Positions 8,676-17,832 of a DNA stretch of 21,011 nucleotides are shown here, in pieces; the first letter of the stretch is position 1, and every line of letters begins with the position of its first letter. The stretch comes from DSXH01 sp964532065 (lineage in GTDB: Bacteria > Bacteroidota > Ignavibacteria > Ignavibacteriales > Melioribacteraceae), in contig CAZHHG010000045.1 in the NCBI GenBank assembly GCA_964532065.1, positions 1 to 21,011 on the forward strand, read 5' to 3'. The position numbers and the translations under genes were made by a program. The notes beneath the pieces were generated by a model. It worked only from the letters and a program-made list of their open reading frames with translations. It made no database searches and was not told the DNA's origin.

Positions 8676-9934
8676 TAACCGATATATTTGTTTAGTGGCT
8701 GATATGAATTCGTTGATGAATTTTCTGCAGTCAGAACAAATTCCATCATCGATTCAGCATTTTCAACTCTTTCATCTACCTCAATATTGAATATTGATAT
8801 ATAGTCAAGAGCGGCGTTGATGTAATTTGGATCATGACTCGGAAGATTATTCTGCACGTTAGTCATTAAATCTACAACTGTTTTCAGAGTCCCTCTAACA
8901 AGCAATACTATAACTTTGTTTTCAATAATGCAAATCTTGTCTTTCTTACTTGTAGCCTGCTTAACCGCGTTCTGCAATTGTGTAATGTTAAGTATTCCCT
9001 TAATCTGACCAGCCGGATCCAGTTTAAAGGAAATAATATTAAATGTCTGACCGGTACTTTTATAAAGGGCAATCTGGTTATTTAGAATGAGAAGGAAATC
9101 ATTATAATTATAAATATTAGAAAAAGCATACGGTTCTGTAGGCACATCAATTCTGGTAGGACGGTTAATCATTCTGGGTTTTGAAATTGAAGGTAAAAAT
9201 TCATCTGTTGAAGTGACCGGTTCTCTTGAAAATTCTGTTGTTACACCTTTATATGGCTCAATTCTGTATTCCGCTGTAAATTCCCCTTCGGTATGTCCGA
9301 CATTTGGTGAAATCGTTACCTGACCGCTGTGAAGTCTTTCCCCACTACCAGCCTGTTTTTTCAGCTGGACAATAGCAGTAACAAATTGGGAGAGGCCTTC
9401 AACAATCGACTGAGCTTTTTGAGTGGCCGGTTCACTGATAACAAACAGACTTGTTATATCCCTTTCTTCAATTATTTCAAGTGTGTGTAAAAATGTATTC
9501 CGAAGATGATCAAGATTTCTGAATCCAACAAAGGGTGTTAGTTCATCAAAAATTATTCTTGTCGGATTATACTGGTTCACTACAGTTATTATATCATTAA
9601 AATATTCTACCAGGTAATCATCCGGATTATACATGTCGTAAATATCGTTTGGAGGAGCGACCCGGACAACAATAATCAGATTTTGATTCATATATGATTG
9701 GATATCGAAATTCAAAGAAGCCGCCTGAATCATTAAATCCTTGGGACGCATAATAGTAAAAAATAAGCATACCTCTGCATTTTTAGCCGCTTCAAGAGCA
9801 CATTGAAGACCAATGAGTGTTCTCCCTGATTTTCTCGGGCCGATAACGAGGTAACTTCCACCTCTATAAATACCTCCCCAGTTTTTATCAATAAATGAAA
9901 AACCGGAGGGAATTCTTCTAACTGAACTAACCAT
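8675..9934 (-). CDS. KaiC/RecA-fold ATPase-like protein with altered Walker A and possible degenerate GGDEF region
   Basis: This 419-residue protein has no signal peptide and is expected in the cytoplasm. Residues about 1-230 follow the KaiC/RecA pattern: GGIYRGGSYLVIGPRKSGRT, a Walker B-like RIIFDE (126-131), and a VISEP turn near 165. In the P-loop (GPRKSGRT, 32-39) the essential lysine is replaced by Arg38, so ATP hydrolysis may be impaired or lost. After a linker (about 235-270), residues about 275-400 have the strand/helix rhythm of a GGDEF domain (FNIISFKLD near 298). The GGDEF loop itself is replaced by IIENKV (336-341) and no RxxD I-site is seen. This resembles BcsE, a cellulose-system regulator with a degenerate ATPase fold and a c-di-GMP-binding GGDEF-like domain. 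A regulatory role in polymer synthesis is an inference. Weak Shine-Dalgarno. The following TPR gene overlaps its stop by 1 nt. Confidence 0.75.
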   Translation of the reverse strand: MVSSVRRIPSGFSFIDKNWGGIYRGGSYLVIGPRKSGRTLIGLQCALEAAKNAEVCLFFTIMRPKDLMIQAASLNFDIQSYMNQNLIIVVRVAPPNDIYDMYNPDDYLVEYFNDIITVVNQYNPTRIIFDELTPFVGFRNLDHLRNTFLHTLEIIEERDITSLFVISEPATQKAQSIVEGLSQFVTAIVQLKKQAGSGERLHSGQVTISPNVGHTEGEFTAEYRIEPYKGVTTEFSREPVTSTDEFLPSISKPRMINRPTRIDVPTEPYAFSNIYNYNDFLLILNNQIALYKSTGQTFNIISFKLDPAGQIKGILNITQLQNAVKQATSKKDKICIIENKVIVLLVRGTLKTVVDLMTNVQNNLPSHDPNYINAALDYISIFNIEVDERVENAESMMEFVLTAENSSTNSYQPLNKYIG

Positions 9935-10086
9935 GATTCAACCTATTTTTTGCTTTTTCTAAGGTATATCGTCCCAATTAATATGCCATTATAAAGTGCG
10001 AAAACATTCAAAAAATGAAATCTTGTGATCTAAAATAGTGTAAATTCTGATAAGATGGTTCATAATAATACATCTCATTCCTCCTA

Positions 10087-11742
10087 TCATTTCAGGTTAC
10101 CGAATACAAAAATTGCTGTAGCATTAGCCGTAATAGTCGGTTCGTTAGTTATATAATCCATCCTGTCATCTCTGTAATAAACATCCTCAGTCTGAAACTT
10201 TGCATAATTATCCCCCTTTTCATACTGCAGGTTATAATTTTTTAGGAATGATTTTGTTGCCGGTCCCGCGGCAAAGCCACCCGGTAGTCTACCTTTAAAG
10301 TGAGAGATCTGATGGTGAAAATTCCTTGTAAAATTATCTCCAACGTTATGAATAAAACTAATTCCCCAGGGATTTCTGCCAAGTATAAAATCTTTCTGAA
10401 CAGTCGCAAGTGTATCATAGGATTTATCACCGGTTAATTTTTGCCAGAGTATTTCCTGAAGAGCGATTCCGATTAATGTTTGATTTGTTCCCCATGATAG
10501 AGAAGTTCCTAAACCGAAGAGGTTATTACTGCTATTTTCCTTAAAATGATCTAGATTCTTCTTAATATACTCCTTATATTTTTCATCAAATCTACCTAAC
10601 CGATAATGAGCAACCGTGTTTATATTTCCCCAGCTCCACCAGAAATCCGCACCTGCCGAGTCTGCATAAACCATTGCATCATCCAGATAGGATTGATTTT
10701 TGTTAGTAAGATATAATTCGACTGCCGCAAGAGCCATTTTACCTTCAAGACTGTTATCAATGTACATTCCGGTTCCGCTACTGTCGATATTCTGGACTCT
10801 GTCTTTTATTGCATAATATTTTTCGGCCGCATTTAGACACTTATCAGCGAATTCGGGAAATTGAATTGTATTCTTCCAGATGCGTGAAGCCAGTGCCATT
10901 GTTGCTGAATAGATTCCTATCAGGTTTTTACCCATCCCGATAAAAGCAGGTCTGTCAAAACCGAGAGGATCATCTTCCGGCATCCTCCACCCTACTTCAT
11001 GATCTCTCAGGTCCTGAACCTGGGTTATAAACTTATTATTGGAATATGCGGCACGGAGAAGCCAGTCGAGCCCAACTTTTGCTTCCTCTAGTATGTCCGG
11101 AACACCGTTTTTATCTCTGTCAAATCCGAATTTATCCGGATCGAATTCATAAGAGAAAAGAAGCATATACGTGGAATAGGCAGTAGTATTTAGAAATTTC
11201 ACATAGTCACCTGCGTCATGCCATCCGCCGGTTACATCGACTTTTCTGGAGATTGACCTCTTACCGTCGATAATTGAACTCGCATCCGAAATATGGCAAA
11301 CACCATGCTCAGAGGGATTTGTATAACCGCACCTCTGCACTTTAAAAAATTGGAGCAATATTTCAGCAATATTATTGTAGGGATCGGAACTAATTGTAAA
11401 TGGATAGGATTGTCTGTCTGCAATACTTATTATATACTCGCCTGAATCTGTTACTTCAGAAAAATTAATTATGTACGAATATTTAAAATTTCCGTACTGT
11501 CCGGTGTTTTTAGAAAAAGTATAACTACCGGCAATTCTACCTGATCGTCTGTTTTTTAATTCAGCGTTCATCCCCTCAAGTGGAATGTTGGAGAGGATAA
11601 TTGCCGATTTGTATTCGTTTGGCAAAAATCCTACCTGATTAATCCTGAAATATATTTCCGATTCCGCTTTAAGACTTACAGTACAGTTGGGAATTAGAGC
11701 TACAAGAAAAAGACAAATCACAATAAACTTCGCACGGGACAT
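10087..11742 (-). CDS. Secreted glycoside hydrolase family 9 beta-glucanase (endoglucanase-type)
   Basis: This enzyme is predicted to cleave beta-1,4-glucan or a related polymer outside the cytoplasm. The 551-residue protein has a leader (about 1-26), an N-terminal Ig-like domain of the CelD_N type (about 29-118, starting IYFRINQVGFLP) and a GH9 alpha/alpha-barrel. GGWHDAGDY (172-180) holds the catalytic aspartates D176 and D179. The C-terminal YRDDRMDYITNEPTITANA fits the GH9 active-site signature, with E534 as the general acid. NFHHQ and an LGRNPWG segment are also typical. The protein ends at FGNLK with no T9SS sorting domain, so it may stay in the periplasm or cell envelope. A Shine-Dalgarno (AGAGG, about 5 nt from the ATG) supports the start. 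The stop is TGA. It lies 152 nt upstream of the ATPase gene on the same strand with no terminator seen between them, so cotranscription is possible. Confidence 0.92.
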   Translation of the reverse strand: MSRAKFIVICLFLVALIPNCTVSLKAESEIYFRINQVGFLPNEYKSAIILSNIPLEGMNAELKNRRSGRIAGSYTFSKNTGQYGNFKYSYIINFSEVTDSGEYIISIADRQSYPFTISSDPYNNIAEILLQFFKVQRCGYTNPSEHGVCHISDASSIIDGKRSISRKVDVTGGWHDAGDYVKFLNTTAYSTYMLLFSYEFDPDKFGFDRDKNGVPDILEEAKVGLDWLLRAAYSNNKFITQVQDLRDHEVGWRMPEDDPLGFDRPAFIGMGKNLIGIYSATMALASRIWKNTIQFPEFADKCLNAAEKYYAIKDRVQNIDSSGTGMYIDNSLEGKMALAAVELYLTNKNQSYLDDAMVYADSAGADFWWSWGNINTVAHYRLGRFDEKYKEYIKKNLDHFKENSSNNLFGLGTSLSWGTNQTLIGIALQEILWQKLTGDKSYDTLATVQKDFILGRNPWGISFIHNVGDNFTRNFHHQISHFKGRLPGGFAAGPATKSFLKNYNLQYEKGDNYAKFQTEDVYYRDDRMDYITNEPTITANATAIFVFGNLK

Positions 11743-11947
11743 TTGACCTCTTTTACGGCAAATAATTAATAGTTTACTTAATAATAATTCTTTTTAATGA
11801 TCAAGAAGAACAATATCATAAAAAATCACGGCTTACATTTTAATTTGGAAATTACTCGAACCGACAATTGGATATTGTTTTCAGGATTTGAATTTCTTCA
11901 GGTAAATATAATTAAATAGAAGTATAACGGAAAACATAATGAGATTT

Positions 11948-12982
11948 CTAAATCTGCAGATCAAATTGATTATTAATCTTAATTCCGAGCCCGTTATCGC
12001 CGTTGAAATTAAGCCGTCCGTTTCGAACTGTCTCAGCAGTAAACGGATCATTTTTAATTAGCAGATTACCGTCGAGATCAGCATAATCAGCGAACGAGGT
12101 TAATAACATAGCCGCTGAAATTGCGCATGAAGTTTCCGTCATACATCCGATCATTATTTTAAGGTTGTATTCTCTCCCTTTCCTTAATATTTCAAGAGCA
12201 TTAGCCAATCCGCCGCATTTCATCAATTTAATGTTGATTCCAGAAAAACAATTTTTAACAGTATTAAGATCATTGAGAGATTGAATCGACTCATCAGCTA
12301 TAATCGGCAAAGGAGATCTCTCGTTTAACCAGGAAGTATCTTCGATTCTGGATACCGGGAATGGCTGCTCAATCAGTTCAACCGAATTCTCTTTAAGAAA
12401 ATGAGTTAGTTCTAGTGCTGCATATTTATCCGTCCATCCCTGGTTGGCATCGACATATAATTTTTTATCAGTTAGTTTCCGCACATTTTTTATTATTTCA
12501 AAGTCATCGGATGTACCGATTTTTATTTTCAGTATTTTGAATTCACTTGCCTCTTCAATTTTACGCTCCATCATTTCCATAGTATCGATGCCGATAGTGT
12601 AGGAAGTAAAAAGCGGGTCGTTTGTATCCACTCCCATGTATTTGCTGCAAGGCTGATTTAATAATTTACCGAGCAGGTCGTGCAGCGCGATATCAACCGC
12701 TGCCTTAGCAGCAGACATACCGGAGGCATATTTATCAAGCCCATCTATTATTCCGATAATATTTTCATATGAAGAGATCTCAGGAATATCCAGAAGATTT
12801 AAAAATGAAATTACAGATTCCCGGCTTTCTTTTAAGTAAGGGGGCAGACTTGCTTCGCCAAAACCTTCGTAACCATCCTGCATCAGTTTTAAGATTACAG
12901 CAGGAGTAGTACTTCTCGAACTGTAAGAGATATTGAACTGATGTTTAAGTTCGAGAGTATATTTTTGGAATTTTATTTCCAC
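11948..12982 (-). CDS. Dipeptide epimerase of the enolase superfamily (L-Ala-D/L-Glu epimerase-like)
   Basis: This cytosolic enzyme probably interconverts L-Ala-D-Glu and L-Ala-L-Glu during recycling of cell-wall peptides. The 344-residue length is usual for the family. The active-site set of the muconate-lactonising subgroup is complete: the KxK pair K152/K154 (LKIKIG), metal ligands D178 (VDANQGW), E205 (IEQP) and D230 (ADES), and the opposite lysine K252 in NIKLMKCGG. IGCMTETSCAISAAM and the DLDGN segment (D302, D304) match dipeptide epimerases rather than muconate enzymes. Exact dipeptide preference cannot be read from sequence. The start codon is GTG with no Shine-Dalgarno. A strong terminator upstream isolates it from the T9SS unit, and 205 nt separate it from the GH9 gene. 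A link to the exopolysaccharide genes is not evident. Confidence 0.9.
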   Translation of the reverse strand: MEIKFQKYTLELKHQFNISYSSRSTTPAVILKLMQDGYEGFGEASLPPYLKESRESVISFLNLLDIPEISSYENIIGIIDGLDKYASGMSAAKAAVDIALHDLLGKLLNQPCSKYMGVDTNDPLFTSYTIGIDTMEMMERKIEEASEFKILKIKIGTSDDFEIIKNVRKLTDKKLYVDANQGWTDKYAALELTHFLKENSVELIEQPFPVSRIEDTSWLNERSPLPIIADESIQSLNDLNTVKNCFSGINIKLMKCGGLANALEILRKGREYNLKIMIGCMTETSCAISAAMLLTSFADYADLDGNLLIKNDPFTAETVRNGRLNFNGDNGLGIKINNQFDLQI

Positions 12983-13005
12983 TTTATTATTCGAATCCTT
13001 CTTGC

Positions 13006-13013
13006 CAAAAATA
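13006..13013 (-). promoter_or_regulatory. Candidate Bacteroidota-type -7 element for the epimerase gene
   Basis: On the minus strand this reads TATTTTTG, which fits the Bacteroidota -7 consensus TAnnTTTG. It lies 23 nt before the GTG start of the epimerase and just downstream of the terminator of the previous unit, a sensible place for a promoter. No convincing -33 TTTG is visible at the right distance, so confidence is low. Confidence 0.3.
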
Positions 13014-13042
13014 AAAAAACTGCGCAGATCATTAAATTGTTT

Positions 13043-13082
13043 AAAGAAAAAAAGGTCATCCCGGAAATCCGGGGTGACCTTT
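13043..13082 (-). terminator. Strong intrinsic terminator ending the surface-protein/small-peptide unit
   Basis: Positions 13051-13082 form a 14-bp inverted repeat (one G-T wobble) around a 4-nt loop, with the core GGTCATCCCGG pairing to CCGGGGTGACC. Read on the minus strand, the stem runs into seven T residues (13047-13053), the classic rho-independent layout. It sits 55 nt beyond the stop of the 30-codon gene and would stop transcripts of the T9SS unit before the epimerase gene. Confidence 0.82.
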
Positions 13083-13100
13083 CAATTGATTATTTATGAG

Positions 13101-13126
13101 TCACCGGATTTTTAAAATCCCGGTGA
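13101..13126 (-). other. Second hairpin between the small gene and the terminator
   Basis: TCACCGG pairs with CCGGTGA and ATTTT with AAAAT, leaving one bulged C and a one-base apical loop. It lies 11 nt after the stop of the 30-codon gene and upstream of the main terminator on the minus strand. Its GC-rich core resembles that of the terminator hairpin (both contain ATCC(C)GG-type sequence), so alternative pairing between the two is conceivable. Without a following T-run it is more likely a 3'-end protecting or pausing structure. Confidence 0.45.
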
Positions 13127-13136
13127 TTAACTGAGT

Positions 13137-13229
13137 CTAAGCAAAGTACGCTTGATGACAGGCATAAAGGGCCAGTCCGATCACAGCAATCATGATAAAG
13201 ACGAATATTGTAGCACCAAGTTTTCCCAT
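13137..13229 (-). CDS. 30-aa single-span membrane peptide
   Basis: I do not recognise this peptide. It reads MGKLGATIFVFIMIAVIGLA followed by LYACHQAYFA. A short polar N-terminus is followed by a hydrophobic stretch (about residues 5-24) long enough to cross the membrane, then a short tail with one Cys and one His. The evidence that it is real is a strong Shine-Dalgarno (AGAGGA, 7 nt before the ATG), its place 60 nt downstream of the T9SS surface-protein gene, and a tandem hairpin/terminator starting 11 nt after its stop. It has no KdpF- or CydX-like motif that I can see. It could assist a membrane complex, or be a leader or toxin-type peptide; none of these is shown by the sequence. Confidence 0.65.
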   Translation of the reverse strand: MGKLGATIFVFIMIAVIGLALYACHQAYFA

Positions 13230-13289
13230 TTTATTTTCCTCTTAAATTTTTTGTTGTAAAATAGATTTCATAATTCAACAATTTTGAGA

Positions 13290-16200
13290 TTACTTTAAGA
13301 GAACCATTTTCTTTGTTGCAACAAAGCTGCCTGCAGTAATCCTGTAAACATATGTACCGCTTGCAACCTTCTGCCCCGAACTGTCCTCCCCGTTCCAGAC
13401 AACAGAATAACTGCCTGCATTTCTGAATTCATTTACAAGAGTATTAACTTCCCTACCAAGCATATCGTATACTTTAACAGTAACGAAATTATCGTTTGGT
13501 ATAGCATAGTTAATCCTTGTGGTCGGATTGAACGGATTAGGATAATTCTGCTCTAATATGAAATTGGCTGGTATTACTTGATGCTCTGGTTCTACACTGG
13601 TCAATCCGCCTGTGTTAAACGAACCGATAGCGGAATAGACCGACTGAGAACCGGTATTATTTTTAGAATAAACTCTCCAATAGTATTTTGTATTAGGATC
13701 TAATCCATCGACTTTTGCAAATCTCTCCTCAACACTGCTTATTCTGATTGCACCACTGAAGTCAGCATTCTTCGAATATTCAACATCATACTTCAGATGA
13801 GTAGAAGGCTGGGAAGGCAATGCCCATGATAGCAATGCTGTTGTACTATTGATCGGCTGTCCTTGAATCGGGCTAACAGCAAATGGAACTATAGCCATGG
13901 CTCCGGCGGCGGTTTGGAAACTAGCTACATAAGACCAGCTTGCTTCAGTATTCGGGGCCGCAGCAAGACGGGACTGAACCTGCCAGTAATATGTTGCTCC
14001 TGCATATAATGTGATTGACGGAGTAAATGTCAGTGAATTAAATNNNNNNNNNNGTAACTCCAATCCATCCTGTTTCTGTCGCAGTGACGTGATTAAGCAT
14101 TCCGTTTCCATCAGTATTCGAGTAAGGTGAAATTCTTACTTTGTACTGAAGTGCAGGAGGCGTTATCGCAAACCATGAAAGAGTCGGATTCAATGTTGAA
14201 ACTTCAAGACCAACAGGTGAAGTCGGATATGCAACTGAAACTGAATTAGTAGAAGCCGGGATTACAAAGCTTTCAGTTGTTGACCATGCCGACCATGTTA
14301 AACCGTTATCAAGCGATGATCTTACTCTCCACCAGTAAGTACCGGGAGTTAAACTTGCACCAAGAGTATAATAGAGGTTTGATGCAAACCAGGCTGATGT
14401 TCCTAGTGGTGCTACATTAAGATCCGAATCGTCATCCCATTGTACCTGGAAGTACAATCCGGTTGTAAATGTGCCTGTATACCAGTAGAACGTTGGCGGA
14501 TTTATGTAATAATCATAACCGCCAACCGGCCATGAAGGATAAGGTACTGGAGCTACAGTTGGAGTTGAACTGTAAACGACAAAGCTTTCAACAGAAGACC
14601 AGCTGCCGTAGTTAACCCCATCAAATACTCTTACCTGCCAATAATAAGTCTGACCCGGTGTTAAAGGTGCAGGGAAAACAGTATAAAGGTTTGATGTATA
14701 AGCTAAGAAAGTAGCTGAACCATGATTTAATGTTCCAAATCCGTCAACTGATGGATCAGTTGCGTATCTGACCTGATACTGACCGCCGAATAGAGTACCG
14801 GTGTACCAGTATAGATATGGAGGATTGGAATAAGTAGTAGCACCTCCAATTGGATATGACTGGTAAGGTGTTGGTAAGCCGGGTGTTGTAAAACTAACAG
14901 CCGCAGAATAAGTGATAATTACTGTACCGGCATTATTCTTTGCCCTAACAATAACATCGTAAGTTGTGCCGGCGGCTAAACCGTTAATTGTATAAAATGC
15001 GTTTGTAAGATTAGGAATCGTAGTATAGGTTAAGAAACTATCATCTGAATAATAGATGTCGTATTTAACATTTGCAGTGTACGGCAGCAGTAACCAGGCA
15101 AGGTTAACAGATGTGCCGGATGCATAATATGTGGTTATTGTCAGGTTGCCTAAATGTGTAGTGAATTCCCAGGAGCCGGAGTATTTTCCGTCACTAGGAC
15201 CGCCATTTGCTTTAACTCTCCAGTAATAAAGTGTACCGGAAGTTAATTGTTCAAAATTGGTAACAGTGTAAGTTAAAGCTCCAATGCCCGTGCTTGCAGT
15301 CAATGGAACAAGAGCACCGAAAGCTGGATCTGTAGAAACTTCCAGATCGTAAGTTGCTGCACCTGCTACTGCTAACCATGTAAATGTAGGCAGAACAGAA
15401 ATTCCTACAGCGTAATTCGTCTGAGAAGGATTGGCTACACTAACTAAGAATGTCGTAAAGAATTCCCAGGATGCTGTCCAAGGTCCCCAGGTTACTCCGC
15501 CGTTATTCGTTGCGCGGACTCTCCAATGGTAGGTAGTTCCTGGAGTAAAACCGACCGCAGCATATGAAGTAGCTCCTCCGGTAGTAGTCTGAATAAAAGG
15601 TGACCCGAAAGCAGGATCATCATCAACCTGAATTTGATAATCGTCCGCACCTGGAGCTGCGCTCCATGTAAATGTGAAGGATGTTGCAACACCTTCAGAT
15701 AAATCAGCTGGAGATATTAACGCAATATCATCTGCTGTAGTGGTAAATGAGAATGGACCAATCCATGTTCCGAGAGGATCGGTCTGACTTCTTACATACC
15801 AGTTGTAAGTTGTATTGAAAAGTAGTGGACCGGGAATATTAATGCTGTTTGTATTAACGCTTGTACTCAAATCCTCACCCTGAACTCCGCCGTGATCAAG
15901 TTCAAAATCGAAATCGGGTCCGAAGAAATTGAGCCAGTCCCATGAAACCAGAACATTTACATTCGAGGTTCCTACATAACCGGTTACCGGACTTGTAGTT
16001 TTCCCTACCCATGGATCGTAATCAACAGCGCCGGCACCCGGATTCTCACTAATTACACCTCCGGTTCCTCCCGGATTTGTGCTTATAGTTGGACCATCGT
16101 AGGCACCATTAAATCCCCAATAGTTGTTTTCTGCGAGGACAGTCTGATTGCTCTGGTTATCTACTGCGTTAGGAACATCAAAGTTGCAATTTACAATTAC

Positions 16201-17649
16201 GGTACCCGAGTAATTCGGATCGACCTGAATCGCGTAATCCGGATCGACGTAACTGAACGTAAAACCGTCAATAGTTACATTATTTGCGGCAACAGTAATT
16301 GCCGGGGATCCATGGTTAACAATTGTACCCGGTTCAGCTGTGAGAGTAATCTCTTTATCAACAGTGAATGCATTGTATGTACCTGACTGAATAATAACTT
16401 CATCACCGTTCTGCGCATTATCGATAGCGTCATCTACATAATCAGGATCGGATGGATCGCCATAATATGTCATTGGTGTAGTAGTGCGGGCTGCACCGTA
16501 CCATGGAGAATAATCTACATTGTCCGAAACCGGGCTTCCGGTACCGGATGGATTCGTAGACGCATTAAACGGACCAGATAAATCGCCCCACCAATTTGAT
16601 TCAGCAGAAAGAAGATTTAAACCGGGATCTGCATTGTTTATACCTAATGTAGTATTTAGATCCAAATCATTGTCAGTAACAATCACATCACCGGCATCTT
16701 CACGGACTCTGATTCCGATTTGATTGCCGCTAATATTGTTACCAAGGATCTGAATATTTGTGAAGGTATTATTATTGGCTCCTGTTCCGATATTGACACC
16801 AAACTGGAAACCACCGCCACCTGTTCCGGTTATTACATTCCCGTCAACAAGAACATTATCGACTGTTCCGGATCCGATAGCATAAGTGATATTAATACCC
16901 TGATAACCACCTGGTAAACCCGCTACTAAATCTGTAACAATAGAATTCCCGGATATTGTGGAATTCGAGGTTTCTGTGGTGATGGCTCTAAGTACATTAC
17001 CTGTAAATGTATTTCCGCTAATTGTAATTGTACCAACGCCGGAATTTTTATTGATATAAATTCCTTCGAAGCCGGCAACTGAAACAGCATTATGAGTGAA
17101 ATCATTGTCATGAATGTTCAAGCCGGATATGTCAACATTGAAAACTGTTTGAATACCTTGAGAGATATCATCGGTATCATCAGAACCGGCAATCTGAAAT
17201 TCATTGTCATAAATCTCAACATCTGTTGCGCCAATGACAATTCCGCTACTGTAGAAACCATTTACCCATAATGGACTGACAATAGTAAAACCATGAATAA
17301 TTGTGCCATTACCAAGTATTTCAATATTTGGATCAGCTAACGGCCAACTTGCAATAGGCACATTTGTAACGCCCTGGATAAATGATGAGCCGGCACCAGC
17401 ACCAACAAGTTCAATATCGGTCTTTCCAACAGGTATTGTTAAATCCTCTGTATAGGTACCTGCAGCAACATTAATCGTAGAACCAGAAGGGACATTATCA
17501 ATGGCGTGCTGAATTGTCAACCACGGAGTACCGGGAGAACCGTCATTTGCGTCATTCCCGGTAGTAGCATTGACGTAATATGTTTGTGCAAAGCTCATTC
17601 CTGTGAACAGAAAAATGAGCAATGCAAAAACGGTAAATTTGTTTTTCAT
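13290..17649 (-). CDS. Large T9SS-secreted beta-helix / Fn3-like surface protein (interrupted by an assembly gap)
   Basis: This is one gene of about 1,460 codons split in the assembly by 10 Ns. The protein has a signal peptide (MKNKFTVFALLIF...SFAQ), then a right-handed beta-helix of the DUF1565 kind (TYYVNATTGNDANDGSPGTP, many GN/T-rich turns). A second short helix (YVDDAIDNAQNGDEVIIQSG) follows. Each helix ends with a similar N-W/Y-W-G ... DY-PW-G cap. A chain of about six to eight Fn3-like modules comes next, several with TYYW-V-R signatures. The last 90 residues are a T9SS type A sorting domain (NYPNPFNPTT, KVYDMLGREV, GTYVYRI, KKMVLLK). It should be exported and anchored on, or released from, the cell surface. 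The ATG at 17649 is chosen because AGAGGG lies 5 nt before it; a GTG at 17655 would overlap that site. Ligand or substrate is unknown. Confidence 0.88.
14044..14053. other. Assembly gap (10 Ns) inside the T9SS surface-protein gene
   Basis: Ten Ns split the reading frame so that the two halves appear as separate, overlapping open frames. Frame bookkeeping shows the real missing length should be a multiple of three. Joining the two edges directly gives an ACA codon and keeps the frame. The resulting segment (W-I-G-V-T-F-N-S-L...TYYWQV) matches the spacing of neighbouring Fn3-like modules. The Ns are therefore probably a scaffolding placeholder with little or no missing sequence. Confidence 0.85.
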
Positions 17650-17690
17650 AAGCACCCTCTTTAGAAGTTAAACAAACTTATAGTTTAAGC

Positions 17691-17822
17691 TCGGCTGTTT
17701 TACCCTTTCGGCTGAATCTATTTTCGGCTGGTAATAAAAACAAGAAAAAGCTAATCCCCTCAGATTACCTACTTTCTTCTTTACTGATTAAAGAAAACTT
17801 ACTTTATAATGAACTTCGGCTG
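17691..17822 (-). repeat. Four direct CAGCCGA repeats in the leader of the T9SS gene
   Basis: On the minus strand the 7-mer CAGCCGA occurs at 17691-17697, 17708-17714, 17724-17730 and 17816-17822. Three copies are 16-17 nt apart, and two copies share a longer TTACCAGCCGAA core. All lie between the predicted transcription start and the start codon, so they would be present in the mRNA. They could bind a regulator as DNA or an RNA-binding protein as RNA. Confidence 0.5.
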
Positions 17823-17832
17823 GTAACTGGTT

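Noticed and set aside
13290..14111. Separate 273-codon gene starting at 14111
   Set aside because: Its start lies beyond the N run in the wrong frame. It is the C-terminal part of the large T9SS gene.
14100..15760. Fn3-like modules as a DNA-level tandem repeat
   Set aside because: The repeats are evident at protein level only; the DNA of the modules is too diverged to call a tandem repeat.
15492..17111. Several 60-70 codon frames on both strands inside the T9SS gene
   Set aside because: Shadows of a long repetitive coding sequence; no ribosome sites or recognisable domains.
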